Shown here: positions 35,508-43,110 of the stretch, piece after piece
Position numbering within the stretch: the first letter of the stretch is position 1
How the letters are laid out: each line of letters starts with the position of its first letter
DNA from: Blautia sp.
GTDB lineage: Bacteria; Bacillota; Clostridia; Lachnospirales; Lachnospiraceae
DNA: 43,268 bases
Assembly (NCBI GenBank): GCA_021772055.1
Contig: JAETNR010000041.1
Location: forward strand, 1 to 43,268
Direction: 5' to 3'
Notes under the pieces: model-generated
The model's input: the letters and a program-made list of their open reading frames with translations, nothing else
Told to the model about the DNA's origin: nothing
The model's database searches: none
Position numbers and translations under genes: made by a program

Positions 35508-35663
35508 TTATCTCCCTTTTCAGATTATGGTTGCGATTGCTCTATTTTTTAATTTTTCGTTAAAGAGGCGGGACGGGGGCTATCCATAACGGAAAACTCC
35601 CCGATAAACGGAAAGTAGTTTATTTCTTTGCAATTATCTTGTACATTTCTGGACACCGATTTT

Positions 35664-35816
35664 TTAAATAATTATGCCTTTTTCCATATTTTCTGTAATA
35701 TCCTTACCCGGAAGCATTTGAAGTAATGCAATATTTATCTCGTTTCCCATAAAAGATACTCTTGTATATTTCGATTTGTTGCTTTGAATATTAGCATAAG
35801 TCTCCAGAAAATTCAA
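35664..35816 (-). pseudogene. Second minus-strand remnant or small ORF (50 codons)
   Basis: A minus-strand frame from TTG reads MNFLETYANIQSNKSKYTRV, then SFMGNEINIALLQMLPGKDI, ending ITENMEKGIII. It resembles a protein C-terminus rather than random sequence, lacks a clear ribosome site, and lies upstream (in minus orientation) of the remnant at 35349-35507. Both may derive from one or two decayed genes. Between and around them the region 35307-35860 shows no other support for genes. Confidence 0.3.
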
Positions 35817-35862
35817 TGTAAGTCAATATTATTTAATGCTTTCTTTTCGGATGCAGATGTGT

Positions 35863-35868
35863 TATAAT
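35863..35868 (+). promoter_or_regulatory. -10 element of the tet promoter
   Basis: TATAAT lies 31 bases before the MRQGILK leader peptide and corresponds in position to the tet(M) promoter of Tn916. The -35 region is weak (TTTCTT-like). Confidence 0.5.
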
Positions 35869-35898
35869 TACTACATTTCCAAAAAGGAGTTAAAAAAT

Positions 35899-35922
35899 AT
35901 GCGGCAAGGTATTCTTAAATAA
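35899..35922 (+). CDS. tet leader peptide MRQGILK
   Basis: A 7-codon leader with an AAAAGGAG site, as in the Tn916 tet(M) upstream region. Its coding bases GTATTCTTAAAT (35909-35920) are exactly complementary to ATTTAAGAATAC at 35996-36007. Inside that pair, GGGAACAAAAAACT and AGTTTTTTGTACC form another hairpin. Translation of the leader would therefore alter RNA folding, consistent with the known attenuation model in which a stalled or slowed ribosome permits read-through. Confidence 0.75.
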   Translation: MRQGILK

Positions 35923-36091
35923 AACTATAATCAAATAGTGGGAACAAAAAACTTTGGGATGTCCTTTGGAACAAGGGCTTAGTTTTTTGTACCAAATTTA
36001 AGAATACTTTTGCCTTATTTATATTGACATAGCAAGACAAGTGGCAAGTACCTATTGGTGCGTGTCTTTTATGTGTATGTCCACAGATTAT

Positions 36092-36130
36092 ATCCCCAGT
36101 GGTAAAAGTATTTTACTGCTGGGGATTTTT
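36092..36130 (+). terminator. tet attenuator terminator
   Basis: ATCCCCAG and its complement CTGGGGAT enclose a second stem GGTAAAA/TTTTACT-like segment, followed by five T residues, 33 bases before the tet start codon. It matches the attenuator hairpin of tet(M)/tet(O)-type leaders; read-through is needed for expression. Confidence 0.85.
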
Positions 36131-36163
36131 ATGTCTTTTTTGGCTGTGAATGGAGGACGACAT

Positions 36164-38083
36164 ATGAAAATAATTAATATTGGCATTCTTGCGCATGTTG
36201 ATGCAGGAAAAACAACACTGACAGAAAGCCTGCTGTATACAAGTGGGGCAATCATGGAACCAGGTAGTGTAGATAAAGGTACAACAAGAACGGACTCTAT
36301 GGCTTTGGAACGTCAAAGGAAAATTACAATTCAGGCTGCCGTTACATCTTTTCGCTGGAAAGGGTACAAAGTTAATCTTGTGGACACCCCCGGACACATG
36401 GACTTTTTAACAGAAGTGCATCGCTCCTTATCGGTTCTGGATGGAGCAATTTTAGTAGTGTCCGCAAAAGATGGTGTACAAGCCCAGACCAGAGTGCTGT
36501 TTCATGCGCTAAGGAAAATGAAGATACCAACAATCATTTTTATCAATAAAATAGATCAAAGTGGTGTTGTTCTTGAGCAAACTTATCAAAATATCAGAGA
36601 AAAATTAACAGAAGATATGATTGTTATGCAGGAAGTTCATTTATGTTCAGAAATAATACTTTCTGATGTTGCAGATTTTGAAAAGTGGGATGCTGTAATT
36701 GCTGGGAATGATGATATTTTAGAAAAATATCTTTCAGGAGTCCCTTTGACACTGTGGGAACTGCAAAAAGAAATAAAACGAAGGGTACAAAGGGGAACGC
36801 TTTTTCCGGTATATCATGGAAGCGCAAAAGACAATATCGGGGTAAAAGAATTGCTTGAAGTGATTACAGAAGTTTTTTCATTGGAAACAGACGACAGTCA
36901 ATCGGAATTGTGTGGGTATGTATTTAAAATTGAATATACCGAGCAGAAAAAACGACGTTGCTATTTAAGGCTCTATAGCGGTACGCTTTGTTTACGGGAA
37001 ACGATTCTTTTGTCAAAAAAGGAAAAAATTAAAATTACAGAGATGTCAATTCCATTTGATGGAGAAATCGTCCCAACAGACACCGCTGATTCCGGGGAGA
37101 TTGTTATTTTATCTGACAATACATTAAAACTAAATGATGTTCTGGGAGATGAAAAACTATTGCCACGCAAGGCGTGGACGGATAATCCCCTGCCGTTTTT
37201 TCGGACAACGATAGAGCCAATCAAAGCAGAGCAAAGGGGAGTATTACTGGATGCCCTTACAGAGATTGCGGATACTGATCCGCTTCTGCATTTTATGATT
37301 GATTCTATCACTCATGAAATTATTCTTTCCTTTTTGGGAAAAGTACAATTGGAAGTTGTTTGTTCTTTATTAAATGAAAAATATAGTGTCGAGGTAGCAA
37401 TAAAAGAGCCTACCGTTATTTATCTGGAAAGACCACGAAAAGAGGCTCATTATACAATTCATATTGAAGTACCGCCAAATCCCTTTTGGGCGTCGATTGG
37501 TTTGGCTGTCACTCCTCTTCCTGTTGGAAGCGGAACAGAATATGAAAGTAAAGTGTCTCTCGGTTATTTAAACCAAAGCTTTCAAAACGCAGTTATGGAA
37601 GGGATTCGGTATGGATTAGAGCAGGGAGTGTATGGATGGGAGGTAACAGATTGCAGAATTTGCTTTGAATATGGTGTTTATTACAGCCCGGTCAGTACTC
37701 CGGCAGATTTCCGCTTTCTTGCGCCTGTTGTGTTGGAACAGGTATTAAAAAAAGCGGGAACGCAAGTTTTAGAACCCTATCTTTCTTTTACCCTATTTGC
37801 GCCGCAGGAATATCTTTCACGAGCTTATCATGATGCTGTGAAATATGATGCGGTAATTGAAACAACTTCGTTAAAAAATAATGAGGCAATTTTAACTGGA
37901 GAAATACCGGCTCGGCGGATCGGGGAATACAAAAGTGATTTGAATTTCTATACAAATGGAAGAAGCGTTTGCTTGACAGAATTGAAAGGGTATCAGGAAA
38001 CTTCAGGGGAACCTGTAGTACAACCTCGCCGCCCAAATAGTCGGTTAGATAAGGTTCGCCATATGTTTCAGAAGATAATGTAA
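36164..38083 (+). CDS. Ribosomal-protection tetracycline resistance GTPase, Tet(M)/(O)/(W) class, divergent
   Basis: This 639-residue protein, the exact length of Tet(M)/(O)/(W), starts [20 protein letters not shown] (G1). It has DTPGHMDF (G3), NKID (G4), GSAK (G5) and the decoding-loop motif [12 protein letters not shown] in domain IV; the C-terminus is [16 protein letters not shown]. These proteins displace tetracycline from the ribosome. An in-frame ATG at 36041 would pass through the attenuator and is not used. Two points are odd. It differs from remembered Tet(M), Tet(O) and Tet(W) sequences at many positions, so the subclass is left open. Switch I reads ERQRKITIQ, with Lys53 where ERQRGITIQ is expected, so activity needs testing. 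Confidence 0.92.
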   Translation: MKIINIGILAHVDAGKTTLTESLLYTSGAIMEPGSVDKGTTRTDSMALERQRKITIQAAVTSFRWKGYKVNLVDTPGHMDFLTEVHRSLSVLDGAILVVSAKDGVQAQTRVLFHALRKMKIPTIIFINKIDQSGVVLEQTYQNIREKLTEDMIVMQEVHLCSEIILSDVADFEKWDAVIAGNDDILEKYLSGVPLTLWELQKEIKRRVQRGTLFPVYHGSAKDNIGVKELLEVITEVFSLETDDSQSELCGYVFKIEYTEQKKRRCYLRLYSGTLCLRETILLSKKEKIKITEMSIPFDGEIVPTDTADSGEIVILSDNTLKLNDVLGDEKLLPRKAWTDNPLPFFRTTIEPIKAEQRGVLLDALTEIADTDPLLHFMIDSITHEIILSFLGKVQLEVVCSLLNEKYSVEVAIKEPTVIYLERPRKEAHYTIHIEVPPNPFWASIGLAVTPLPVGSGTEYESKVSLGYLNQSFQNAVMEGIRYGLEQGVYGWEVTDCRICFEYGVYYSPVSTPADFRFLAPVVLEQVLKKAGTQVLEPYLSFTLFAPQEYLSRAYHDAVKYDAVIETTSLKNNEAILTGEIPARRIGEYKSDLNFYTNGRSVCLTELKGYQETSGEPVVQPRRPNSRLDKVRHMFQKIM

Positions 38084-38164
38084 CGTCTTGCGCAATGCAA
38101 GTGTTCATTGCTGGCTATTGCGAAATATCATTGATAAAATCAGTATCAGAGAGGAGGAACTATT

Positions 38165-38620
38165 TTGAACCAGGAACAGACGGATATTACAACAGGAAAG
38201 CAAATACGTCATCTGCGAACACAATCGGGAATGACACAGGAAGAACTAGCCGGGGAATTGAATGTTACCCGGCAGGCACTATCGAATTGGGAGAGAGATG
38301 TTAATGAACCCGATTTAAATATGTTGAAAAAAATTTGCTTTCTTTTTGGAGTCAACATGGACGATTTTGCGAAGGAGGTAATAACAAAGATGGAAACATA
38401 TGAAAAAAAGGAGAAACGACAATTTAATAAGTACGATATGGCAATTGGACTTTTTTATGGTGTTGGTATATTTCTTGGCATTGGTATTTTCTTTGTTGGC
38501 GGTTTTATGACAATGTCGGGTGCAGGGTGGGGAGCATCACTATTTGGCGGTGGCTGTTTTTCTCTTGTATTTGGCTTGATATGCCATGCAGTTATTACAT
38601 TGAGAAGAAATGACAAATGA
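38165..38620 (+). CDS. XRE-type HTH protein with two membrane helices
   Basis: This 151-residue protein has an N-terminal XRE HTH (KQIRHLRTQSGMTQEELAGE, residues 12-65). A linker and two hydrophobic helices at about 93-115 and 122-145 make it a membrane-tethered DNA-binding protein. It starts at TTG 38165 after GAGAGGAGGAAC and follows the tet gene by about 80 bases, possibly on the same transcript. Such proteins often accompany resistance genes in Clostridia. The target and any signal are unknown. Confidence 0.83.
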   Translation: MNQEQTDITTGKQIRHLRTQSGMTQEELAGELNVTRQALSNWERDVNEPDLNMLKKICFLFGVNMDDFAKEVITKMETYEKKEKRQFNKYDMAIGLFYGVGIFLGIGIFFVGGFMTMSGAGWGASLFGGGCFSLVFGLICHAVITLRRNDK

Positions 38621-38699
38621 TGACATATTCTGCTTCCTTAAAAAGAAGCGTTCTGTACAGCAAAACAAGCCACAGTTTTGCAGAGGAAGGAGGTAATTA

Positions 38700-38727
38700 G
38701 GCGGCTAAGGGTGGCCGCCTTTGTTTT
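38700..38727 (+). terminator. Intrinsic terminator of the tet/cargo region
   Basis: GGCGGC-TAAGGGTG-GCCGCC followed by TTTGTTTT. It separates + strand cargo from the convergent Orf9-like gene. Just upstream GCAAAAC (38660-38666) and GTTTTGC (38675-38681) form another hairpin, and an orphan AGGAAGGAGG site has no following gene. Confidence 0.8.
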
Positions 38728-38754
38728 AGAAAAGAGATAGGAGAGGGAGTGGAT

Positions 38755-39102
38755 TTACTTTGAAAAATTTTTATATGTCCGAAGATAGGCTTCCACAATA
38801 GCGAGAATTGTTGTAATCTGTTCTTCTGTACATTGTGACAGGTAAACCAACAGCCGCTGGTAGTCGAGGTTGTCTGCCGGGACAGTTGGATAAAAAAACG
38901 GATCGGCGGAAATATGTAAGGCTCGTATGAGCTGCCCCAGCTTTTCAAGGCTTGGCACGTTTCCATGATTTTCGATTTCCTTGATATAGCGTGAGGAAAC
39001 GCCGGATTTTTCAGCCAGTTCTTCATAGGTCAGTTTTTGTTCAGTCCTAGCCTGCTTCAGACGAAGTCCCATTTCCTTGTCAATTTTCTTTTTTCTTGCC
39101 AT
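38755..39102 (-). CDS. Tn916 Orf9-like HTH repressor
   Basis: This 115-residue protein has an N-terminal XRE HTH (MGLRLKQARTEQKLTYEELA, then EKSGVSSRYIKEIENHGNVP) and a short helical C-terminus. It lies on the minus strand, divergent from the sigma-factor/Orf8/Xis/Int genes, in the same place as Tn916 orf9, a negative regulator of the downstream activators. It is convergent with the tet region across the terminator at 38700. Regulation of the divergent promoters is likely but is inferred from the Tn916 model. Confidence 0.87.
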   Translation of the reverse strand: MARKKKIDKEMGLRLKQARTEQKLTYEELAEKSGVSSRYIKEIENHGNVPSLEKLGQLIRALHISADPFFYPTVPADNLDYQRLLVYLSQCTEEQITTILAIVEAYLRTYKNFSK

Positions 39103-39623
39103 ATATGCACCTCCATGTATAGTGTATATTGCACATTTTACTTTTAAAATGCACTAATAATTCACTTTATCAGAGGGGCATAATACACAATAAAATAGAA
39201 TGACTTTGGATATTGCATATAAAAAAACGCAGTATCCAAAGGTTTTTTTGCGTGGTTTTTATCCTTTGGGTACGTTTAGGGGAATTTATGTGTTCTGAAC
39301 GGTCTGAGGGATATTTTTTTGACTTCGGGAACCTGTCCGTCTATTGGCGTGGGAAGGTTCTTTTATAAGGTGTTTTACTGGAAGTGAAGCAGAATATACC
39401 TTAAAGAGTGAACTATACACGCTCGCAGTTTGTGGAGAAAACAGAATAACAGATATGAATAACGTCCAATGGGCATTGAGCCTGTTCGGGCGTTTTTTAT
39501 ATAAATTTTTCAAAAATTTTTACTCCCACCCGAACATTAGCCTATTGCTATTTGGCAGATACAACGGAAAGGGAAAAGGCGTATGCCTTTGTCACGTCAC
39601 AACGGGGGAGGAGGTGAACTCGT
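39103..39623. promoter_or_regulatory. Divergent control region between orf9-like and sigma genes
   Basis: About 520 bases without a convincing gene. It contains A+T-rich promoter-like sequence near 39110-39200 and the terminator at 39204-39249. A second possible terminator (GCCT-GTTC-GGGC then TTTTTT) lies near 39478-39499. The layout resembles the Tn916 control region, where transcription through terminators decides expression of the activator and recombination genes. A 100-codon frame through here (39344-39646) looks non-coding. Confidence 0.55.
39204..39249 (+). terminator. Terminator/attenuator ahead of the sigma operon
   Basis: CTTTGGATATTGC (39204-39216) pairs with GCAGTATCCAAAG (39229-39241), 13 pairs including one T-G wobble that fits + strand RNA, followed by GTTTTTTT. 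It would block + strand transcripts entering the sigma/Orf8/Xis/Int operon. Confidence 0.78.
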
Positions 39624-40064
39624 ATGAAGAAACCTTCTTGCCATGATGAACTGACAATCAGGCATCGCTTTGACCGCCTGTGCCAGATGTCGCTGAAAGG
39701 TGAAGCGATTAACTATTACCGGCACATGGATTACCGCAGGGAGCATGAAGCCATGTTTTCTGAACTGTCTGAAAAGGAGCTGAACCAGTTGTTTGTTATG
39801 GATGAGTATGGAGTGGAGAACAGTCATTTTACAGTGTATGGCTATGACATTGAAGTAAAGGACGCCCTAATTGCGGAAGCGTTGCAGGCACTTTCGGAAC
39901 GGAAGCGGAATGTAATACTGCTTTCGTATTTTCTGGAAATGAGCGATGCGGATATAGCAAGGGAAATGAACCTTGTACGCAGTACGATCCACGAACACCG
40001 GACACGCTCACTTGAGATTTTGAGAAAGATTATGGAGGAAAAAGCAGATGAAAAAGAGATGTAA
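39624..40064 (+). CDS. Sigma-70 family factor, Tn916 Orf7-like
   Basis: This 146-residue protein has a C-terminal region-4-like HTH (LQALSERKRNVILLSYFLEM, then SDADIAREMNLVRSTIHEHR). In Tn916 the equivalent Orf7 is a sigma-like activator of the late genes. The start follows GGGGGAGGAGGTGAA. The 3' end overlaps the Orf8-like gene by 17 bases, as in Tn916. It probably drives transcription of excision or transfer genes once relieved of Orf9-like repression. Confidence 0.88.
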   Translation: MKKPSCHDELTIRHRFDRLCQMSLKGEAINYYRHMDYRREHEAMFSELSEKELNQLFVMDEYGVENSHFTVYGYDIEVKDALIAEALQALSERKRNVILLSYFLEMSDADIAREMNLVRSTIHEHRTRSLEILRKIMEEKADEKEM

Positions 40065-40296
40065 GAGTAGGGAAGAAAAGAATTTGCTGCCTTTCCATAT
40101 CATAAAGGCAGCATCAGAAGGTGATGTAATGGCAATCAACGCAGTTTTGAAGCATTATGAGGGATACATAATTACTTTGTCCACCCGGAAAATGTATGAC
40201 GAGAGTGGGCGGCTGCATTTTTGTGTTGATGAAACGCTACGCCGGAGGCTTGAAACAAAGCTGATTACGAAGATATTGGCATTTGAAGCGGTATAA
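40048..40296 (+). CDS. Tn916 Orf8-like HTH domain protein
   Basis: This 82-residue basic protein begins MKKRCKSREEKNLLPFHIIK and contains AASEGDVMAINAVLKHYEGY, the conserved block of the Tn916 Orf8-like/HTH_16 family that accompanies the sigma-like factor. It overlaps the sigma gene, so the two are coupled. It is thought to act with the sigma-like protein; no direct evidence is visible. About 430 bases of structured, non-coding sequence follow. Confidence 0.85.
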   Translation: MKKRCKSREEKNLLPFHIIKAASEGDVMAINAVLKHYEGYIITLSTRKMYDESGRLHFCVDETLRRRLETKLITKILAFEAV

Positions 40297-40727
40297 GGGG
40301 CGGTTAGCTGTCCTTTTCCATAGCTGATTATCAGCGTTGTACATTGAAAATTGAATACTGTATTGCATACAGGACGTGAGGATATGCGGAGCCACTAGGC
40401 AGATGCGCCATGACATATCTGTCCTGCCTTATGGCAGGGTGAACGTGAGGAAATGCTGAAAAACTGCATTGAAGCAAAGGTAAGGAGCGAGTGAAATCTG
40501 GCAAAGTGTGTAGCGGTTACAAGGGGCGATGAAGCATATCTGTGATAATGATACTTCCGGGTTGCAGGAAATCTGCAATCCGGTCAATTTGAATGACGGT
40601 GCAAGACCGATGTGGGCAGTGTAACGAGCTGCCACCTGTATTGCAGTTTTTATCTGCTAATAAATGGGGAGAAGTGTATTCTGTTTATTTATTAGCAGAT
40701 AAGGCTGTGCAATGAATGGAGGAAATT
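40297..40727 (+). ncRNA. Structured untranslated region before xis
   Basis: No gene, but dense pairing on the + strand: CTGTAT/ATACAG near 40360, CAGGAC/GTCCTG and GATATG/CATATC enclosing about 40370-40425, CCTGCC/GGCAGG just after, an 11-bp stem CCGGGTTGCAG/CTGCAATCCGG near 40555-40583, and GTGGGCAG/CTGCCAC near 40611-40636. It ends in a perfect 16-bp inverted repeat (40650-40665 and 40687-40702) with a 21-base loop, immediately before the xis ribosome site. It could be a structured leader controlling xis/int read-through, or a DNA site for Xis. Confidence 0.55.
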
Positions 40728-40916
40728 ATGGTAAAGAAGGTAGACAGAAAGAAATTTGTCAGATACAAGGAAGGTGCAGAGATGTACAGCATGGGTTTGA
40801 CAAAATTTCAGGAGCTTGCAAAGCAGGCAAACGCTATCTATAAGGTGGATAAATTAGTATTGGTAAACTGTGACATTTTTGAGCAGTATCTGGAGTCTTT
40901 TAGAGTTAGTGAGTGA
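40728..40916 (+). CDS. xis: Excisionase-like protein (Xis, DUF6462 type)
   Basis: This 62-residue basic protein begins MVKKVDRKKFVRYKEGAEMY, followed by SMGLTKFQELAKQANAIYKV, a winged-helix/excisionase-like fold. Size and position (before the integrase) match Xis of Tn916-type elements. The ATG at 40728 follows GGAGGAAATT. Xis bends the element ends and directs integrase toward excision. Tn916 xis abuts int; here a small ribbon-helix-helix gene lies between them. Confidence 0.82.
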   Translation: MVKKVDRKKFVRYKEGAEMYSMGLTKFQELAKQANAIYKVDKLVLVNCDIFEQYLESFRVSE

Positions 40917-40948
40917 TTAAGGAAAAGAGGGTTTCGTGATAAATTACC

Positions 40949-40993
40949 GTTCTACAAAAAATACTTGACTTTTTGTAGAACGCAAACTATAAT
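40949..40993 (+). promoter_or_regulatory. Promoter with 12-bp inverted-repeat operator
   Basis: TTGACT (40965-40970), a 17-base spacer and TATAAT (40988-40993) form a near-consensus promoter. The perfect inverted repeat GTTCTACAAAAA (40949-40960) / TTTTTGTAGAAC (40970-40981) flanks the -35. The ribbon-helix-helix protein encoded just downstream is the likely repressor, giving autoregulation and control of int. Confidence 0.82.
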
Positions 40994-41023
40994 GGTATTA
41001 GTTATGAAGGAGGTGCATAGTAA

Positions 41024-41200
41024 ATGCCGAGAACGGGACGTCCAAAGACCGACTCGCCTAAGCTGAGATCGTTAAGCCTCCGGGTTGACGATGCAGAGTA
41101 TGAGAAGCTGAAAGACTATGCTGCCAAACATGACATGACCATAACGCAAGTGCTACACAGGGGTGTTGAAATTCAATACTCAATGGAAGAAAGTAAGTAG
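41024..41200 (+). CDS. Ribbon-helix-helix DNA-binding protein
   Basis: This 58-residue protein begins MPRTGRPKTDSPKLRSLSLR, followed by VDDAEYEKLKDYAAKHDMTI and TQVLHRGVEI, a CopG/Arc-type ribbon-helix-helix (basic beta strand then two helices). It starts at 41024 after GAAGGAGG, 42 bases before the integrase gene. It lies under a strong promoter overlapped by a 12-bp inverted repeat, so autorepression and control of integrase expression are likely. It resembles small RHH proteins that precede integrases in clostridial ICEs. Confidence 0.82.
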   Translation: MPRTGRPKTDSPKLRSLSLRVDDAEYEKLKDYAAKHDMTITQVLHRGVEIQYSMEESK

Positions 41201-41242
41201 CAGTACGAAATATCTCTTTCCTTTTGAAAGAAAGGAGCAGAG

Positions 41243-42478
41243 ATGGCAAAAGCAAGAAAAGACCATAGAGGGAGGGCTTTACGAAAGGGAGAAATCCAGC
41301 GCAAGGATAAGTCATATATGTACACTTATACTGATCCTTATGGGAAAAGGCGGTATATATATGCGAATGATTTAGTAGGGCTTAGAGAAAAAGAAAAGCA
41401 ACTGATGAAAGACCAGCTCGACGGTCTGGATGTATATGCGGCAGGTAACGCTGACCTGAATTTTGTATTTGACAGGTATATTACTACCAAGACAGAGTTA
41501 AGGCGGACAACCTATACGAATTACGTTTACATGTATGACCGTTTTGTGAGGGACGAATTCGGAAAAAGAAAAATTGGAGAGATAAAGTATTCAGATGTGC
41601 TGTATTTCTATTATCATCTGATAAATGAAAAAGGATTGCAGATAAACACGCTTGAAACAATCCACACCGTTCTCCACCCGACATTCCAGCTTGCAGTGAG
41701 AGATGACATCATCAGAAATAATCCGAGCGATGGAGTGATGGCTCAAATTAAGAAAAAACCGGGGAAAAATCATGGTGTGCGCCATGCCCTTACGCTGGAG
41801 CAGCAGAGAGCTTTTATGGACTACACAGCTAAAAGTCCGGTATATTGCCATTGGACACCATTTTTTACAGTGCTATTAGGTACGGGGTGCAGGATTGGCG
41901 AAATAATCGGATTGAGGTGGGAGGACATAGATTTTGAAAAGAGGATAATCAGTATAAACCATAGTGTTACATATTATCCCCGGCGAACCGACACAACAAA
42001 ATGTGAGTTTGGAGTATCCCTCCCGAAAACAGAAGCGGGTATTCGCACCATTCCAATGATGGACGCAGTATATGAAGCGTTCCAAGAGGAATACAGCGAA
42101 CAGAAAGAAGAAGGTTTCAATACTACGGTGATTGACGGAATGACAGGCTTTATTTTTAGCAATCGGTTTGGAAACCTTCATAATCCTCAAGCTGTGAACA
42201 GGGCAATCAAGCGAATATACGAATCGTACAATGCAGAGGAAGTGTTAAATGCTAAAAAGGAAAAGAGGCAGCCAGTCATAATACCTCACTTCTCATGCCA
42301 CCATTTAAGGCATACCTTTTGTACAAGGTTCTGCGAGAAGGAAACAAATGTGAAAGTGATACAGGCAATCATGGGACACGCTAATATTGAAACAACGATG
42401 GACATATATGCCGAAGTCACTGACATGAAGAAACAGGAAGCAATAGAAAATTTATCACGCAATCTTGATGTATTTTAG
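41243..42478 (+). CDS. int: Tn916-type tyrosine integrase
   Basis: This 411-residue tyrosine recombinase has an N-terminal arm-binding domain (DHRGRALRKGEIQRKDKSYM, then YTYTDPYGKRRYIYANDLVG) like Tn916 Int. A core-binding SAM-like domain spans about 70-165, followed by the catalytic domain. The catalytic residues are all present: R217 (TGCRIGEI), H353/R356 (HHLRHTFC), H379 (MGHANIETT) and nucleophile Y389 (DIYAEV). It inserts and excises the element by strand exchange at att sites. The start follows GAAAGGAGCAG. The protein appears intact, so the element could be mobile. Confidence 0.95.
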   Translation: MAKARKDHRGRALRKGEIQRKDKSYMYTYTDPYGKRRYIYANDLVGLREKEKQLMKDQLDGLDVYAAGNADLNFVFDRYITTKTELRRTTYTNYVYMYDRFVRDEFGKRKIGEIKYSDVLYFYYHLINEKGLQINTLETIHTVLHPTFQLAVRDDIIRNNPSDGVMAQIKKKPGKNHGVRHALTLEQQRAFMDYTAKSPVYCHWTPFFTVLLGTGCRIGEIIGLRWEDIDFEKRIISINHSVTYYPRRTDTTKCEFGVSLPKTEAGIRTIPMMDAVYEAFQEEYSEQKEEGFNTTVIDGMTGFIFSNRFGNLHNPQAVNRAIKRIYESYNAEEVLNAKKEKRQPVIIPHFSCHHLRHTFCTRFCEKETNVKVIQAIMGHANIETTMDIYAEVTDMKKQEAIENLSRNLDVF

Positions 42479-42521
42479 GAAAGAGTCCGAAACGGATAGT
42501 GAGTACAGCAAATTGTGTGGT

Positions 42522-42543
42522 TTACAACAAATTTACAACAAAT
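42522..42543 (+). repeat. Tandem 11-bp repeats downstream of int
   Basis: Two exact adjacent copies of TTTACAACAAA, one helical turn apart, 43 bases after the integrase stop. Likely integrase or Xis arm-type binding sites near the element end. Confidence 0.55.
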
Positions 42544-42818
42544 TTGAAGTTTTACCGGGTGAATAACACATCATAATGAAGAATCGAATTGTTGAAAAAA
42601 GGCGAAAATAAGCTATAATGAAGAATAACGAAGTAAGTCAATTGCCTTTCCCGACAATGAAGAGCCTGGATAAGTAGAAGGTAGGAAAACAGCGGCTTTT
42701 GGGTGTTTTCGGTTAGAGAAAATGACAAAATTGAACCAATTTTGAACCAGTTGGAAGAAGACTTTTAAAAAGTTTTGCAGGGTTATCAGAAACTGTTTGA
42801 TATGATATGGAATTTGTA

Positions 42819-42866
42819 GGATAAAGAAGGAGAGGATGTGGAATCTGCTTTCTTTATCCTATTTTT
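42819..42866 (+). terminator. Terminator near the element end
   Basis: GGATAAAGAA (42819-42828) pairs with TTCTTTATCC (42850-42859), followed by TATTTTT. It may be a host gene terminator or the end of the int transcript. Confidence 0.65.
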
Positions 42867-43096
42867 GGTTTCGTTTGGCAATGAAAGATATGATTATGTA
42901 TTAATGGACAGTTCTTGCCATATGTGTGTGCAAGGCATGAATGCATTTGCTTTAAGGGCTATTGTGGCTTTGCGCCCAGAATAGGATAGACTGGGAAGTG
43001 AGTTGCTTTTTCTGGTATATTACATTTGTAATATAATGAGCTGCGCTGATGTGCAGGCAAGCCGTCAATTTTCTGGTGAAAACGAATGGCTTGTGG

Positions 43097-43102
43097 TATA
43101 AT
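43097..43102 (+). promoter_or_regulatory. Extended -10 of the Rpn-like gene
   Basis: TGGTATAAT, about 25 bases before ATG 43127. Typical short spacing for this host gene family. Confidence 0.5.
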
Positions 43103-43110
43103 AATAAAAA

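Larger units (their letters stand above)
42479..43110. other. Element right end and junction with flank
   Basis: No gene is supported. After the integrase come tandem 11-base repeats (TTTACAACAAA at 42522-42532 and 42533-42543) and later TTGAACCA at 42731-42738 and 42742-42749, again 11 bases apart, as expected for recombinase arm sites. A terminator follows at 42819-42866, then flanking sequence with a promoter. The attachment core cannot be fixed without the other end of the element. Confidence 0.5.

Noticed and set aside
36041..36163. In-frame upstream extension of the tet gene (start at 36041)
   Set aside because: It runs through the attenuator hairpin; the product from 36164 has the exact family length and N-terminus. 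The extension is leader sequence.
39344..39646. 100-codon + strand frame in the control region before the sigma gene
   Set aside because: No ribosome site at its start, no recognisable domain, runs across a terminator-like hairpin and overlaps the sigma start.
40297..40727. Group II intron remnant
   Set aside because: Considered because of the dense structure, but no intron 5' consensus, no domain V-like hairpin with the catalytic AGC, and no reverse transcriptase nearby.
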